DNA of 42,762 nucleotides from Gammaproteobacteria bacterium UBA2965. GTDB taxonomy: Bacteria; Pseudomonadota; Gammaproteobacteria; Pseudomonadales; Azotimanducaceae. Numbering within the stretch: position 1 is the first letter of the stretch; every line of letters starts with the position of its first letter. The position numbers were made by a program, and so were the translations under genes. Positions 1 to 8,257 of this stretch are shown here, one piece after another. The notes beneath the pieces are model-generated. The model made no database searches. It saw only the letters and a list, made by a program, of their open reading frames with translations, and had not been told where the DNA came from. The stretch covers positions 1-42,762 of the forward strand of contig DEBD01000007.1 of NCBI GenBank assembly GCA_002348385.1, written 5' to 3'.

Positions 1-120
1 GGCGCGGAGGGTAACTACGAGTCTCTGGTGGCGGGAATCGACCAGGTAATGGATGTCATGGCAGCCGAACCGCTGTCCGAGCCTGCCAATGTTGCGCTGC
101 TAGGGCACGAAACCAGCTAA
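1..120 (+). CDS. 3' end of an unidentified gene (partial)
   Basis: Reading from base 1, frame 1 is open for 39 codons and ends in TAA at 118-120. The fragment is mostly helical-looking and ends in ...LLGHETS. It is too short to assign to a family. It runs convergently into the quinohemoprotein gene, with only 40 bases between the two stop codons. Everything upstream lies outside the window, so the start and function cannot be given. Confidence 0.5.
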   Translation, partial: GAEGNYESLVAGIDQVMDVMAAEPLSEPANVALLGHETS

Positions 121-160
121 GGGCTATTAGTCCTCACCCGGTAGCCGGCAGCGGCCGTGC

Positions 161-2080
161 TTACTGCGCTTCGAACACCAGCAGGGCATTGCCCGGCATC
201 TTACCGGCAAACCCATAGCCGGAGCTGACGATAAGCTGCCCCTGGTAGGCGATGGGCGCGGCGGCCCCTCCGAACGCACCGCCGTCGGCCGTGACGCCAC
301 CCACGGCCGGAAACTGAATATCCGTATCCATCTCCCATAGCACCTCGCCCGTGTTGGTGGCGAAGATACGCAGATACCCGTCGTTGCCTCCGGCAATCAG
401 TACCTCCGGCGTAGTGGTCACGGCCTGGGAGTAACCCGGCTGGCAGAACATCTGATCCTCACGGCATACATCCTCGGACGGCACGCTCCACAGGTACTCA
501 CCGCTTGCCAGATCCAGGGCGTACATACCGGGCCGTCGCGGCTCCGGATATTCCCGACCATCGTCCGTATCGCTGATGGGCACGAACAGCCGCCCGCTGT
601 CTGCCGCCATGCCGAAATACACGCCGGCGTGAATGCCGCCGCGTCCCACTTTGTTCTGCCAGCGCACCTCGCCGGTGTAGGGATCCAGCGCGTGCACCAC
701 GCCTGATTTCTGGCCGGCGATGACCACATCGTGCCCTTCGGCGTCCTGCGCGAGCAGGGTTCCGGCACCGAAGTCATAATCAGGGCCGTCTTCCGCGGGA
801 CAGTTGGTCCGGTCAACGGGGCCGCACGCGGTATTCCAGGCATCCCCTTGGGTGGCCTGGAAGATCCAGTTCACCTCGCCGGATTCCAGATCGATGGCGA
901 AGATCGCGTCGCTGGTGCCATCCGCCGGGGAGGAGTAGTTCTCCCCCGTACCCACCAATAGCTGACCCCGCTTGACGTCGATGGCAGGGCTATTCCAGAT
1001 AGGCGAACCCGAAGGGCCGTAGTTCTGCGCACCCGCCGCGTTTACGCCCTGGGGTTTAGGCGGCTCGGGAATCGTAAAGGTCTCCCATTGCTTCTCGCCC
1101 GTACGTGCCTCATAGGCAATAACGGACCCTCTGAACGTACAGCATTCGTAATTCGGGTCCGCGGCCGGCACCACTTCCAGAGAGGACACCGGCACGTAGA
1201 GAATGCCTTCATGCAGTGACGGCGTGCCCGTAAGCGTGGTGCTGTGGTGCTCGCTGGGTCGTACCCGCCAGGCAAGCTCGCCGGTAAGCGCATTCACCCC
1301 GTACAGGTTGCCGATCAGGTCGCCAAAAAACGCCATGGGCTGTGCTGTCTCATCACCAGCGGACCATGGGGTGACAACAATGCCGGTGCGCACCTCGGCG
1401 GATGCCACAAAGCTCCAGCGCGCACAGCCCGTCTGGCGATCCAGTGCATAGACGGTGCCTCCGTGACTACCCACGTAGACCGCACCACCGGCCAAAGCAG
1501 GGGCCGACCTGGCACGCAGCGCACCGGGAAACGCAAAGGCCCACTTCAGCTTCAGCGTAGCTACGTTCTGCGCGGTGAGTCCTGCCACCTCAGTGGGAAT
1601 GGCATGAGTGCTTGCCGGGGTGAGTCCCCACCCGGAAAACACCGGGGGCTCCTCGAAATCGAAGGCCGCTGCCTCACCCTCACACATGGGGGGCTCGACG
1701 CCGGCCAGCGCTTCATCTATGGGCGCCCGGGCGAGAAACTCCGCCACCGCCACTTTGTCTTCATCCGACAGGGCAGCCGACTGCGGCTGCATGACGCCTT
1801 CGGTCATGGCGCGGTAGATGGATTCCGCCGACATCAGCAGCAACATCGCGCGCTGGGGCGCACGGTCCAAACCACTCTCGTGGCAAGTGCCGCACGCGCG
1901 CATGTACAACTGGCCACCGTGGCTGGACAAATCGCCCATCACGAAATCGGTCCGCGGTGGGGTAGCCGCAGACTCGCTTGCGGGTTCAGACGGCTCTGGT
2001 GGGGGTGCCGGTTGCTCGGAGCAGCCGCCCATGGCGATGGCGGCGGTCAGGCAAACCGCCGCAAAAATCCTCTCAGTCAC
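161..2080 (-). CDS. Quinohemoprotein dehydrogenase (c-type heme domain plus PQQ beta-propeller), PVA-dehydrogenase-like
   Basis: Predicted periplasmic PQQ-dependent alcohol dehydrogenase of 639 residues. The N-terminus has a short hydrophobic signal ending in a lipobox-like AMGGC (Cys20), so it is probably a lipoprotein. A small cytochrome c domain follows, with heme motif CGTCH (Cys63, Cys66, His67) and a likely Met97 axial ligand. From about residue 150 the protein is a PQQ-type propeller with repeated blades such as ALDRQTGCARW and ALDPYTGEVRW. Heme at the N-terminus is the order seen in polyvinyl-alcohol dehydrogenase, which oxidises secondary alcohols; classical quinohemoprotein ADHs carry the heme at the C-terminus. 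The start is GTG at 2080, behind a GGGGGTGG ribosome site. The gene follows the TonB receptor by 32 bases, so the two are probably cotranscribed: uptake plus periplasmic oxidation. The substrate is unknown. Confidence 0.85.
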   Translation of the reverse strand: MTERIFAAVCLTAAIAMGGCSEQPAPPPEPSEPASESAATPPRTDFVMGDLSSHGGQLYMRACGTCHESGLDRAPQRAMLLLMSAESIYRAMTEGVMQPQSAALSDEDKVAVAEFLARAPIDEALAGVEPPMCEGEAAAFDFEEPPVFSGWGLTPASTHAIPTEVAGLTAQNVATLKLKWAFAFPGALRARSAPALAGGAVYVGSHGGTVYALDRQTGCARWSFVASAEVRTGIVVTPWSAGDETAQPMAFFGDLIGNLYGVNALTGELAWRVRPSEHHSTTLTGTPSLHEGILYVPVSSLEVVPAADPNYECCTFRGSVIAYEARTGEKQWETFTIPEPPKPQGVNAAGAQNYGPSGSPIWNSPAIDVKRGQLLVGTGENYSSPADGTSDAIFAIDLESGEVNWIFQATQGDAWNTACGPVDRTNCPAEDGPDYDFGAGTLLAQDAEGHDVVIAGQKSGVVHALDPYTGEVRWQNKVGRGGIHAGVYFGMAADSGRLFVPISDTDDGREYPEPRRPGMYALDLASGEYLWSVPSEDVCREDQMFCQPGYSQAVTTTPEVLIAGGNDGYLRIFATNTGEVLWEMDTDIQFPAVGGVTADGGAFGGAAAPIAYQGQLIVSSGYGFAGKMPGNALLVFEAQ

Positions 2081-2112
2081 CGCCCACCCCCTTCGGTCAA
2101 GTCGCTACGCTG

Positions 2113-4353
2113 CTAGAACTCCCAGGTTACCACGGCACCGTAGGCGCGAGGCGGGCGAACCGCAGTATAGGTCCACAGGCCGTCGAAGGAGGGATCTGTG
2201 CCCACATCGTACGCCTGCACCCAGGAGTCGTCGTCGGTGAGATTCAGCCCCCACACACTGACACTCATATTGCCGTGCATGTAGGTAATCGACGCATCCA
2301 GTACCTCGTGGGAACCCACCGAGCTCTGTGGCGAGTTCAGGAAGGTGAGCTCCATGTCGTCCACGAAGCGCAGGGCGGCCCGGGCCACCAGCTGACCCTG
2401 GCCGATGGGGATCGTTACCACGGGAGCAATGGTAGCCGTGAGTTCCGGCGCCCTGCGCAGCTCCAGATAACTCAGATCAACATCAAGCGCTTCGTCGCGC
2501 AGACTGTCGAATTCCGCATCCAGCCAACCCAGGTTGCCTTCCAGGGTTAAGTACTCGTTGACCAGCCAGCTGAAATCCACCTCTACTCCGTTGATGCTAG
2601 CCTCGGCGGCGTTGGTAACCTTGGTCTGCTGTCCCGTGCCACCAACCGCGGGCACGCTCTGCTCTTCCTGCTTGTTCTTGTATTCCATGAAGAAGGCGGA
2701 AACGTTCAGGCGCACGCGACCGTCCATCCACTCACTCTTCATGCCCACCTCGAAGTTGTTCACCGTTTCCGGATCGTAAGGCTGAGCGGCTGCCTCGTAC
2801 TCGCCGCCCAGAGGCCGACCGTTGAAGCCACCCGCACGAAAGCCCTTGGAATACAGGCCGTAGAACATGAGGCTGTCCGTGGCCTGAAAGCGCAGGCCCA
2901 CCTTTGGCGTGAACTCATCCCAGGACTTCTGAAACGGATTATCGGGATTGCCCTCGATGGCAAGCTCAGGCATAGACGCATCCACGACCGAGCTGGTCTT
3001 GTCGTCATCGGTGTAGCGTCCGCCCACGGTCAGTGTCAGCTGTTCGGTCAGCGCGTAGTCGGCCTCCACGAAGAACGCAAAAGACTCGGTGGTCTGATCC
3101 ACTTCCTGGAACAGCGGGAAGACGATGGAGTCATCAAAGGGGAAAGGCAAGCCGAAGAGGGCGCCAAAACCTATGTAGCTGGTCAGATCGATGCCATACA
3201 CGGACTCCCAGTAGTACGCGCCCGCCGTATAGCTCAAGCGATCGCCGGTGAAGTTAACACGCAGCTCGAAGCTGTCCTGCTCCCATGTGGCCGGACGGTC
3301 GGTGTGATAAAGCGAAAGCGCCGTTGAGTCCCAATCCTGAAAGACTTCCTCGTCGGTTTTGAAGCCCCCGTAGACAAACTCCACGCTGTACTGATCGTTC
3401 ACGTCCCAGGACGCATTGACGATGTGGGTCTCGGTGTCGAAGTAGGTCTGATAGGGTGGCATGTCATTCTGCAGAACCGTGTAGGGAGCGCCGGATTGGG
3501 GCGTGGTCAGGCTCTGGGCGCATTGACCGTAGGCAAAACAGAATGCCTGGGTCGGCTGCGCCATATTGAGTAGCGTATTGGCGTCCTGCTCCTGCTCGGT
3601 TTTGTCGAACCGGTAGTAGAGCTCGATGTTGTCCGCGGGGCTCCAACGAACACTGGGGCTGATCACCCAGTAATCCGACTTGCCCACGTCACGTCCCTGG
3701 GTGGCGTTGTAGAACCAGCCATCGTGGTTTCTCGTCGCGCCGCCAATTCGAAATGCCAGGCTGTCTGTGGCGGCCACGTTCACGTAGCCCTCCATCTGGA
3801 ACTCGCCGTGGTTGCCCGCACCCGCGCGGGCACGGCCCGAAAATCCTTCGTAGCTGGGCCGCGCTCGGGTGGCGTTGATGACGCCGCCGATGGAGTTGCG
3901 GCCGAACAAGGTGCCTTGCGGCCCACGTAGAATTTCGATGCTTTCCAGGTCGATGGCGCGCAGCATGGCGCCGGAGTTGACCCCGATGAAAACGCCATCG
4001 ATTACCACGCCAACCGTGGGATCGAAGTTCTTTTCGATATCCGTGGTTCCGATGCCGCGGATGGCAATGGCCGCAGGATTGCCGGGACCTTGCTGAATGT
4101 CGCTCACTACCAGATTGGGGGACGCGTTCTGCAGTGTCTGCAGGTCAGTGTCGAAGCGAATCATCAGGTCGTCGCTGCTCAGCGCGGAGAGAGACATGCC
4201 AACGTCCTGCATGCTCTCCTCTCGCTTGCGAGCGGTTACCACGATCTCTTCCAGCGCCAGTGGCTCTGCCTGGGCGGCCGATTCTGCCAGCGCTCCCATA
4301 CTTGGGAACAACGCGCACAATCCCACCGTTAATGCGAATAGACTCTTGTTCAT
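2113..4353 (-). CDS. TonB-dependent outer-membrane receptor
   Basis: A 746-residue outer-membrane receptor for energised import of a large or scarce solute. A signal peptide ends near ALA at residue 23. A TonB-box-like EEIVVTARKRE lies at about 35-45, followed by a plug domain with the hallmark ILRGPQGTLFGRNSIGG near residues 140-160, then a beta-barrel ending in a terminal Phe (VVTWEF). The ATG at 4353 is preceded by GAGGAAGG. The sequence resembles the large proteobacterial clade (FecA/CirA-like by fold) that gathers beside catabolic genes, so iron-siderophore uptake is not implied. It lies just upstream of the PQQ/heme dehydrogenase on the same strand and diverges from the P450 gene. The ligand cannot be read from sequence. 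Confidence 0.93.
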   Translation of the reverse strand: MNKSLFALTVGLCALFPSMGALAESAAQAEPLALEEIVVTARKREESMQDVGMSLSALSSDDLMIRFDTDLQTLQNASPNLVVSDIQQGPGNPAAIAIRGIGTTDIEKNFDPTVGVVIDGVFIGVNSGAMLRAIDLESIEILRGPQGTLFGRNSIGGVINATRARPSYEGFSGRARAGAGNHGEFQMEGYVNVAATDSLAFRIGGATRNHDGWFYNATQGRDVGKSDYWVISPSVRWSPADNIELYYRFDKTEQEQDANTLLNMAQPTQAFCFAYGQCAQSLTTPQSGAPYTVLQNDMPPYQTYFDTETHIVNASWDVNDQYSVEFVYGGFKTDEEVFQDWDSTALSLYHTDRPATWEQDSFELRVNFTGDRLSYTAGAYYWESVYGIDLTSYIGFGALFGLPFPFDDSIVFPLFQEVDQTTESFAFFVEADYALTEQLTLTVGGRYTDDDKTSSVVDASMPELAIEGNPDNPFQKSWDEFTPKVGLRFQATDSLMFYGLYSKGFRAGGFNGRPLGGEYEAAAQPYDPETVNNFEVGMKSEWMDGRVRLNVSAFFMEYKNKQEEQSVPAVGGTGQQTKVTNAAEASINGVEVDFSWLVNEYLTLEGNLGWLDAEFDSLRDEALDVDLSYLELRRAPELTATIAPVVTIPIGQGQLVARAALRFVDDMELTFLNSPQSSVGSHEVLDASITYMHGNMSVSVWGLNLTDDDSWVQAYDVGTDPSFDGLWTYTAVRPPRAYGAVVTWEF

Positions 4354-4573
4354 AAGCCTTCCTCTCGTTTGTATCTCCTGTTGGTCTTTGTCTTACCTCT
4401 TACAACGTCGATCTAACGCGGCCATAGAGCGCCGGTGGAGCCAAGATGTCAATAGACGAGCACCTGCAGTGCCTTGCAAATTTACTTGCTGGATTGTAAA
4501 AAGGCGGTGCAGCAGTTCCCTCCCCAACCAGCCAGACGCCCCGCCAAACGTAGCCTTTAGCATGGAGGAATAA
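4354..4573. promoter_or_regulatory. Divergent intergenic region between TonB receptor and P450
   Basis: These 220 bases separate two divergent genes and must hold both promoters. The stretch around 4470-4500 is more AT-rich (TTGCAAATTTAC, GGATTGTAAAAA) and is the likeliest promoter zone for the P450, but I see no convincing -35/-10 pair with 16-18 base spacing. An ATG-GAG-GAA-TAA mini-frame at 4562-4573 directly abuts the P450 GTG start; its GGAGGAA (4564-4570) is better read as the ribosome-binding site. Confidence 0.4.
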
Positions 4574-5827
4574 GTGGATCTAGAGTCCATAGACCTTTAC
4601 CACCCCGACGTCCAAGAGGACTGGTTTCCGGCTTACAGGACGCTATTGGAGCAGGCACCGGTCTATCAGATTCCAGGAACCAGCGTTTTTGTTGTCTGCA
4701 AGTACGAAGACATTCTTAGTGTGGTGCGCGACCCTAAGACGTTCTCTAACCAGCCCGAAGAGCACGGAGGTGAGCCGCTCATCGAGCACGCGAAAGCTCG
4801 CCAGTACTACATAGACCACGGGCTCGGCAAGGAAACGGGTCGCACTCGCTGGCCGCTGCTGGGTATGGACCCACCGGATCACCGCAAGTACCGGGCACTC
4901 ATCGACAAGCATATGCTCAGCAAAACGGTACTGCGAAGAAACCAGCCCTTCATAGAAAAGACGGTAGATGATCTGATCGATGGCTTTGAGCAATCCGGGG
5001 AGATCGAGTTCGTAAAACAGTTCGCCGAGCCGTTGCCGGTAACCATCATCACCGCCATGATCGGCTTTCCTCTAGAGGACATGCCGCAACTCAAGGAGTG
5101 GTCAACGGCCTGGACGTTACCTTTCCGGCGCGGGCTGAGCCTGGAGCAGGAAATGGACGTCGCGCGCCAGGGCGTCGAGTTCCAAGACTACATCAAGCGG
5201 ATTGCAGACGAGCGCAGAGCCCAACCAAAGGACGACATCATTACCCACCTAGTGCAGGCACGCTATGAGGACAGGCGCGCTCTCACAGACCACGAGATCG
5301 CCTCCATCGTGGACAACATGTACGTGGGCGGAAACGAAACCACCACCTTCGTGCTCACCTCCGGACTATGGCTGATGCTGCGCGATCCTTCTATCCATCA
5401 GACGCTAAAGCAAGACCCCAGCATGATTCCTACGTTCACCGACGAGGTGATGCGCCTGGAGTCTCCTACCCAGGGCTTGTATCGAACCGCCACGGTGGAC
5501 ACCGAGATTCGGGGGGTTCCCATCCCCAAAGGCTCCACCGTGCACATTCGCTACGGCGCGGCCAATCGCGACACAGACGTCTTCGAGTGCCCGGAGAAAC
5601 TCGACCTCGACCGCGCGAACGCGTCCAAGCACCTCGCCTTCAGCCAGGGTGAGCATGGATGCCCCGGCGCGCCGCTGTCCCGTTTGGAGCAGGTGATCGC
5701 CTACGAAAGATTGCTCGCCAGGCTGAAAAACCTGCGCCTAACTCCGGGCAAGAACGAATTCAAACACCACCCCGGCTTCGTCCTGCGTGGCCTGGAGGAA
5801 CTCCACCTGTCGTTCGATCCCGCCTAA
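4574..5827 (+). CDS. Cytochrome P450
   Basis: A soluble bacterial P450 monooxygenase of 417 residues, a normal length for the class. The I-helix oxygen-binding region is VGGNETTT near residue 250. The K-helix ExxR is EVMR in TDEVMRLESP, and the heme-binding loop is FSQGEHGCPGAPLSRLE with Cys363 as the thiolate ligand. The GTG start at 4574 is chosen because TAA (4571-4573) lies immediately upstream in frame and GGAGGAA precedes it at 4564-4570. No ferredoxin or ferredoxin reductase is adjacent, so redox partners come from elsewhere in the genome. It is a single-gene unit, divergent from the TonB receptor and convergent with the carboxylase operon. The likely role is hydroxylation of the island's hydrophobic substrate; the regiochemistry is unknown. 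Confidence 0.95.
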   Translation: MDLESIDLYHPDVQEDWFPAYRTLLEQAPVYQIPGTSVFVVCKYEDILSVVRDPKTFSNQPEEHGGEPLIEHAKARQYYIDHGLGKETGRTRWPLLGMDPPDHRKYRALIDKHMLSKTVLRRNQPFIEKTVDDLIDGFEQSGEIEFVKQFAEPLPVTIITAMIGFPLEDMPQLKEWSTAWTLPFRRGLSLEQEMDVARQGVEFQDYIKRIADERRAQPKDDIITHLVQARYEDRRALTDHEIASIVDNMYVGGNETTTFVLTSGLWLMLRDPSIHQTLKQDPSMIPTFTDEVMRLESPTQGLYRTATVDTEIRGVPIPKGSTVHIRYGAANRDTDVFECPEKLDLDRANASKHLAFSQGEHGCPGAPLSRLEQVIAYERLLARLKNLRLTPGKNEFKHHPGFVLRGLEELHLSFDPA

Positions 5828-5909
5828 CTACCCGCGCCGGCGCGGTTACCACAACCACCCTACCTGCGAAGGCGTTCATCATCTTACTGCTGTTGAGCGT
5901 CGAACCATG

Positions 5910-7340
5910 TCATCTGCGGATGAGCCCAGCCAACAGCCAGGGCGATCGAGCAAACCCGATGGTAGCTGCCACCCGCAGCGCGGACTCCAGCGGGTAAGGC
6001 AGCGTGTGAATGCGTCCGTGCACCCGCACGTTGCCAGGCACCGGTGGCTCGGGGTGCAACCAATCGTGCAGGGTGAGCAGCCCGTTGATGGAACGCGACT
6101 GTCGCGGTTCCAGAGTTTCCACACCCAGGGCGGCCGCCCCCCCGAACGCCGCGGCAAAGACCGGGTGCGCCAGCGAGCGGGTGCGAGTGATCGCCGCCGT
6201 GTTGGCGGACACGCGCGGGCACCCTTCCTCGGCCATTCCGGCCCAGCTTTCCGCCGCCATGACCTTGCCGATGTATTGAGCGGCCTGATAGCTCGCCCCC
6301 TGTATCCCTACCACCGTGCGGCTGGCAGCGGCGTCACCCGATACGACGACGCCATGGCCCTTGCCCATAGCTCCCAGACGTGCGCCCATGGCCTCCCAAC
6401 CGGGCCGCGCTTCGAGTCGCATCTGCATGGCACGGCGATCTTCTAAAGACATAGCCGTGGGCGTCGTGGGTGAAACAAGCAAGGTCACGCTACCCACCAG
6501 CTCGGGCGGGAGCGCATCGACCAGTGCGTTCATCGCGGCGGTCAGGCGCAATTCTCGTGCGTGACCCGGCGCGTATGCATACAGCCCCACATCCAGTGGC
6601 CTGTCGCTGGCAAAGGCGCGCAGGGTTGCCAACACCTCGCGGGGTTGGGCGAGCAGATCCACACTGCCTGCGGGCCAGAACAAGCGGCCCGACATCCCTG
6701 GCGAATCTCGCCAGCTGCGCGGTGGGGGCTGAGCATCCAACCACAACACGTCCGCGCCGGCTTCCAGCCACAACCGTGTAGGGGCCATCTCCGCAGCGGC
6801 CCCCAACACCGCAATCTTGCGTCCCGAGAGCGTCACGGCCCCGTCGCAAAGCAACTCCTCGCTCACCCAGGTGAGCGCCTCGCCCGCAGCTGGTGTCGCG
6901 ACACAGCGCTCAACCAGCAGCGAGGCGAGCGATGCCAGTCGTTGCGATTCCCATTTCTTCCCCCGATAGACCACGCTCGGCCGCCAGCCCGGCGCACCGG
7001 GAAACGCATGCATCTGCAGGGGGAGCGCTGATGCCGTTACCTCCAGGGCATCGTGCAACGGGAGATCACCGGCGCTGCCCCGCCATACCACCACTTTTCG
7101 CAGCGCACCGGCGAGGTATCGCGCAATATCGGCCCGCCGGGTACTCGCCAACCGTGCGGCCTCGTAGCGGGGCAGCACCTCTGGATAGGTTCGCCGAAAC
7201 ACCTCGTGGTTCTCGGGCAAGCCGGCATCCAGCAGCGCCGATGGGAACGCCGCCTCGGTCTCAGCAAGCACTGCGTGGAGCGCGCTAGATGCGCTGTGTG
7301 ATCCCGCGAGGACCACGCCACCAGAAGGACAGTTAGCCAT
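5910..7340 (-). CDS. Unrecognised protein with a Rossmann-like segment, last gene of the carboxylase operon
   Basis: I do not recognise this 476-residue protein. About residues 173-201 form a nucleotide-binding-like beta-alpha-beta unit (GRKIAVLGAAAEMAP, then an acidic strand end VLWLD). The second half has weak short-chain-dehydrogenase flavour, such as PRVSANTAAITRTRS, but no clear YxxxK pair. The C-terminus is hydrophobic (YPLESALRVAATIGF). The ATG at 7340 is preferred over the in-frame TTG at 7355 because GAGG sits nine bases upstream of it; TTG would give a four-base overlap with the previous stop. Coupling to the acetophenone-carboxylase-like genes suggests a role in forming or processing the carboxylase substrate, perhaps as an NAD(P)-dependent enzyme. 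That is inference from context only. Confidence 0.75.
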   Translation of the reverse strand: MANCPSGGVVLAGSHSASSALHAVLAETEAAFPSALLDAGLPENHEVFRRTYPEVLPRYEAARLASTRRADIARYLAGALRKVVVWRGSAGDLPLHDALEVTASALPLQMHAFPGAPGWRPSVVYRGKKWESQRLASLASLLVERCVATPAAGEALTWVSEELLCDGAVTLSGRKIAVLGAAAEMAPTRLWLEAGADVLWLDAQPPPRSWRDSPGMSGRLFWPAGSVDLLAQPREVLATLRAFASDRPLDVGLYAYAPGHARELRLTAAMNALVDALPPELVGSVTLLVSPTTPTAMSLEDRRAMQMRLEARPGWEAMGARLGAMGKGHGVVVSGDAAASRTVVGIQGASYQAAQYIGKVMAAESWAGMAEEGCPRVSANTAAITRTRSLAHPVFAAAFGGAAALGVETLEPRQSRSINGLLTLHDWLHPEPPVPGNVRVHGRIHTLPYPLESALRVAATIGFARSPWLLAGLIRR

Positions 7341-7351
7341 CAATACGCGCC

Positions 7352-8224
7352 TCAACGCCGGGCGAGCAACTCCTGGACGGTTGCTATATCTTGCTGAATG
7401 TCAGCTAAATCGGTATCTGGATCAAGATCCCAACGGGTGGTAAGAAAGTACGAATCCGGCTCAAGTGCACCCAACTCTCCGGTCGCCTTCACGTTGCCCG
7501 TTCCGAACCCCTCCACGCAGAACCCTTTGATGGCGTGGTCAAAATTCGCCGCCGCAGTGCTGCCGGACTCCGCCACAACGTAGGTTAGCGAGTCGAACTC
7601 GGCTATATGCGCTTGGGTAAGCGACAGCTGCGGACACAGCAATGTGGAGGCCACCGAGTAGTGGTCCGTGAGCTTGGCGATCCGAGCGTACTGGCCTGAT
7701 TCCACCCACGGCGCCAGCGCATCCTCGCCGCATCGAGGGTCTTCCACAATGACGATATTGTCGACCTGAGCTTCACACAGCACGCTGACGAACTCGCCGG
7801 TAAGTTCGCCCACCGTGAACTGATCCATGCGCGCCGGCGGAATTCCCAGTTCCAGCACCGATGCCAGGGTGGCAGGGCCGGGCATGGCGCAGGACACGGG
7901 CTGATTGGGCAATGCACCTTTGACCCGCGCAATGGCGTCGACGAGAGTGGCGATTCGAGGCGCTTCTTTGACCGCATCCGGATTCGGGTCTGCGGACCCA
8001 CCTGGGGCCGTCGTCGGCATCGCTTGCCAATCGGTGCCGCATCCGGCCGCTTCCGCCCACAACGTGGGATCGAAATTCACGCAGACCATGGTCGTTTTGA
8101 ACAGCTTGCTGCTGTCGACCACGGCGGACGCCATCGCAACCGGGTCTTCGGCCATATCGCGAAGGCTCACGTTGCGGACGCTGGAGCCAATGGCGTACAA
8201 CCAGGGAACAAACGTTCCTCGCAT
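7352..8224 (-). CDS. UROD/MetE-fold protein, candidate fifth (epsilon) subunit of the ketone carboxylase
   Basis: A 290-residue protein with features of the uroporphyrinogen-decarboxylase / cobalamin-independent methionine-synthase TIM-barrel superfamily: a central stretch VSCAMPGPATLAS resembling the GPxTLA turn, and strands ending in acidic or His residues (VIVEDPR, AKLTDHYS). It is shorter than a true UroD and its N-terminus does not look like heme-pathway UroD. Its place right after the hyuB-like gene (33 bases) and its size match the fifth apc gene, whose product joins the core complex to give active acetophenone carboxylase. I therefore read it as an epsilon-like subunit. ATG at 8224. 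The next gene begins about 12 bases after its stop, so translation is probably coupled. Confidence 0.65.
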   Translation of the reverse strand: MRGTFVPWLYAIGSSVRNVSLRDMAEDPVAMASAVVDSSKLFKTTMVCVNFDPTLWAEAAGCGTDWQAMPTTAPGGSADPNPDAVKEAPRIATLVDAIARVKGALPNQPVSCAMPGPATLASVLELGIPPARMDQFTVGELTGEFVSVLCEAQVDNIVIVEDPRCGEDALAPWVESGQYARIAKLTDHYSVASTLLCPQLSLTQAHIAEFDSLTYVVAESGSTAAANFDHAIKGFCVEGFGTGNVKATGELGALEPDSYFLTTRWDLDPDTDLADIQQDIATVQELLARR

Positions 8225-8257
8225 GGCGTCGCTCTAGCTATCGGCCAGATTCAATGC

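Noticed and set aside
1244..2116. 290-codon open frame on + strand
   Set aside because: Antisense to the PQQ/heme dehydrogenase; composition is Arg/Gly/His-rich as expected for a shadow frame in GC-rich DNA, with no family marks.
5832..5845. 14-base palindrome CCGCGCCGGCGCGG after the P450 as terminator
   Set aside because: Self-complementary without a loop and without a following T-tract; common by chance in GC-rich DNA.
7341..7355. TTG start with four-base overlap for the last carboxylase-operon gene
   Set aside because: ATG at 7340 has a GAGG site nine bases upstream and adds no odd residues; TTG has no clear ribosome site.
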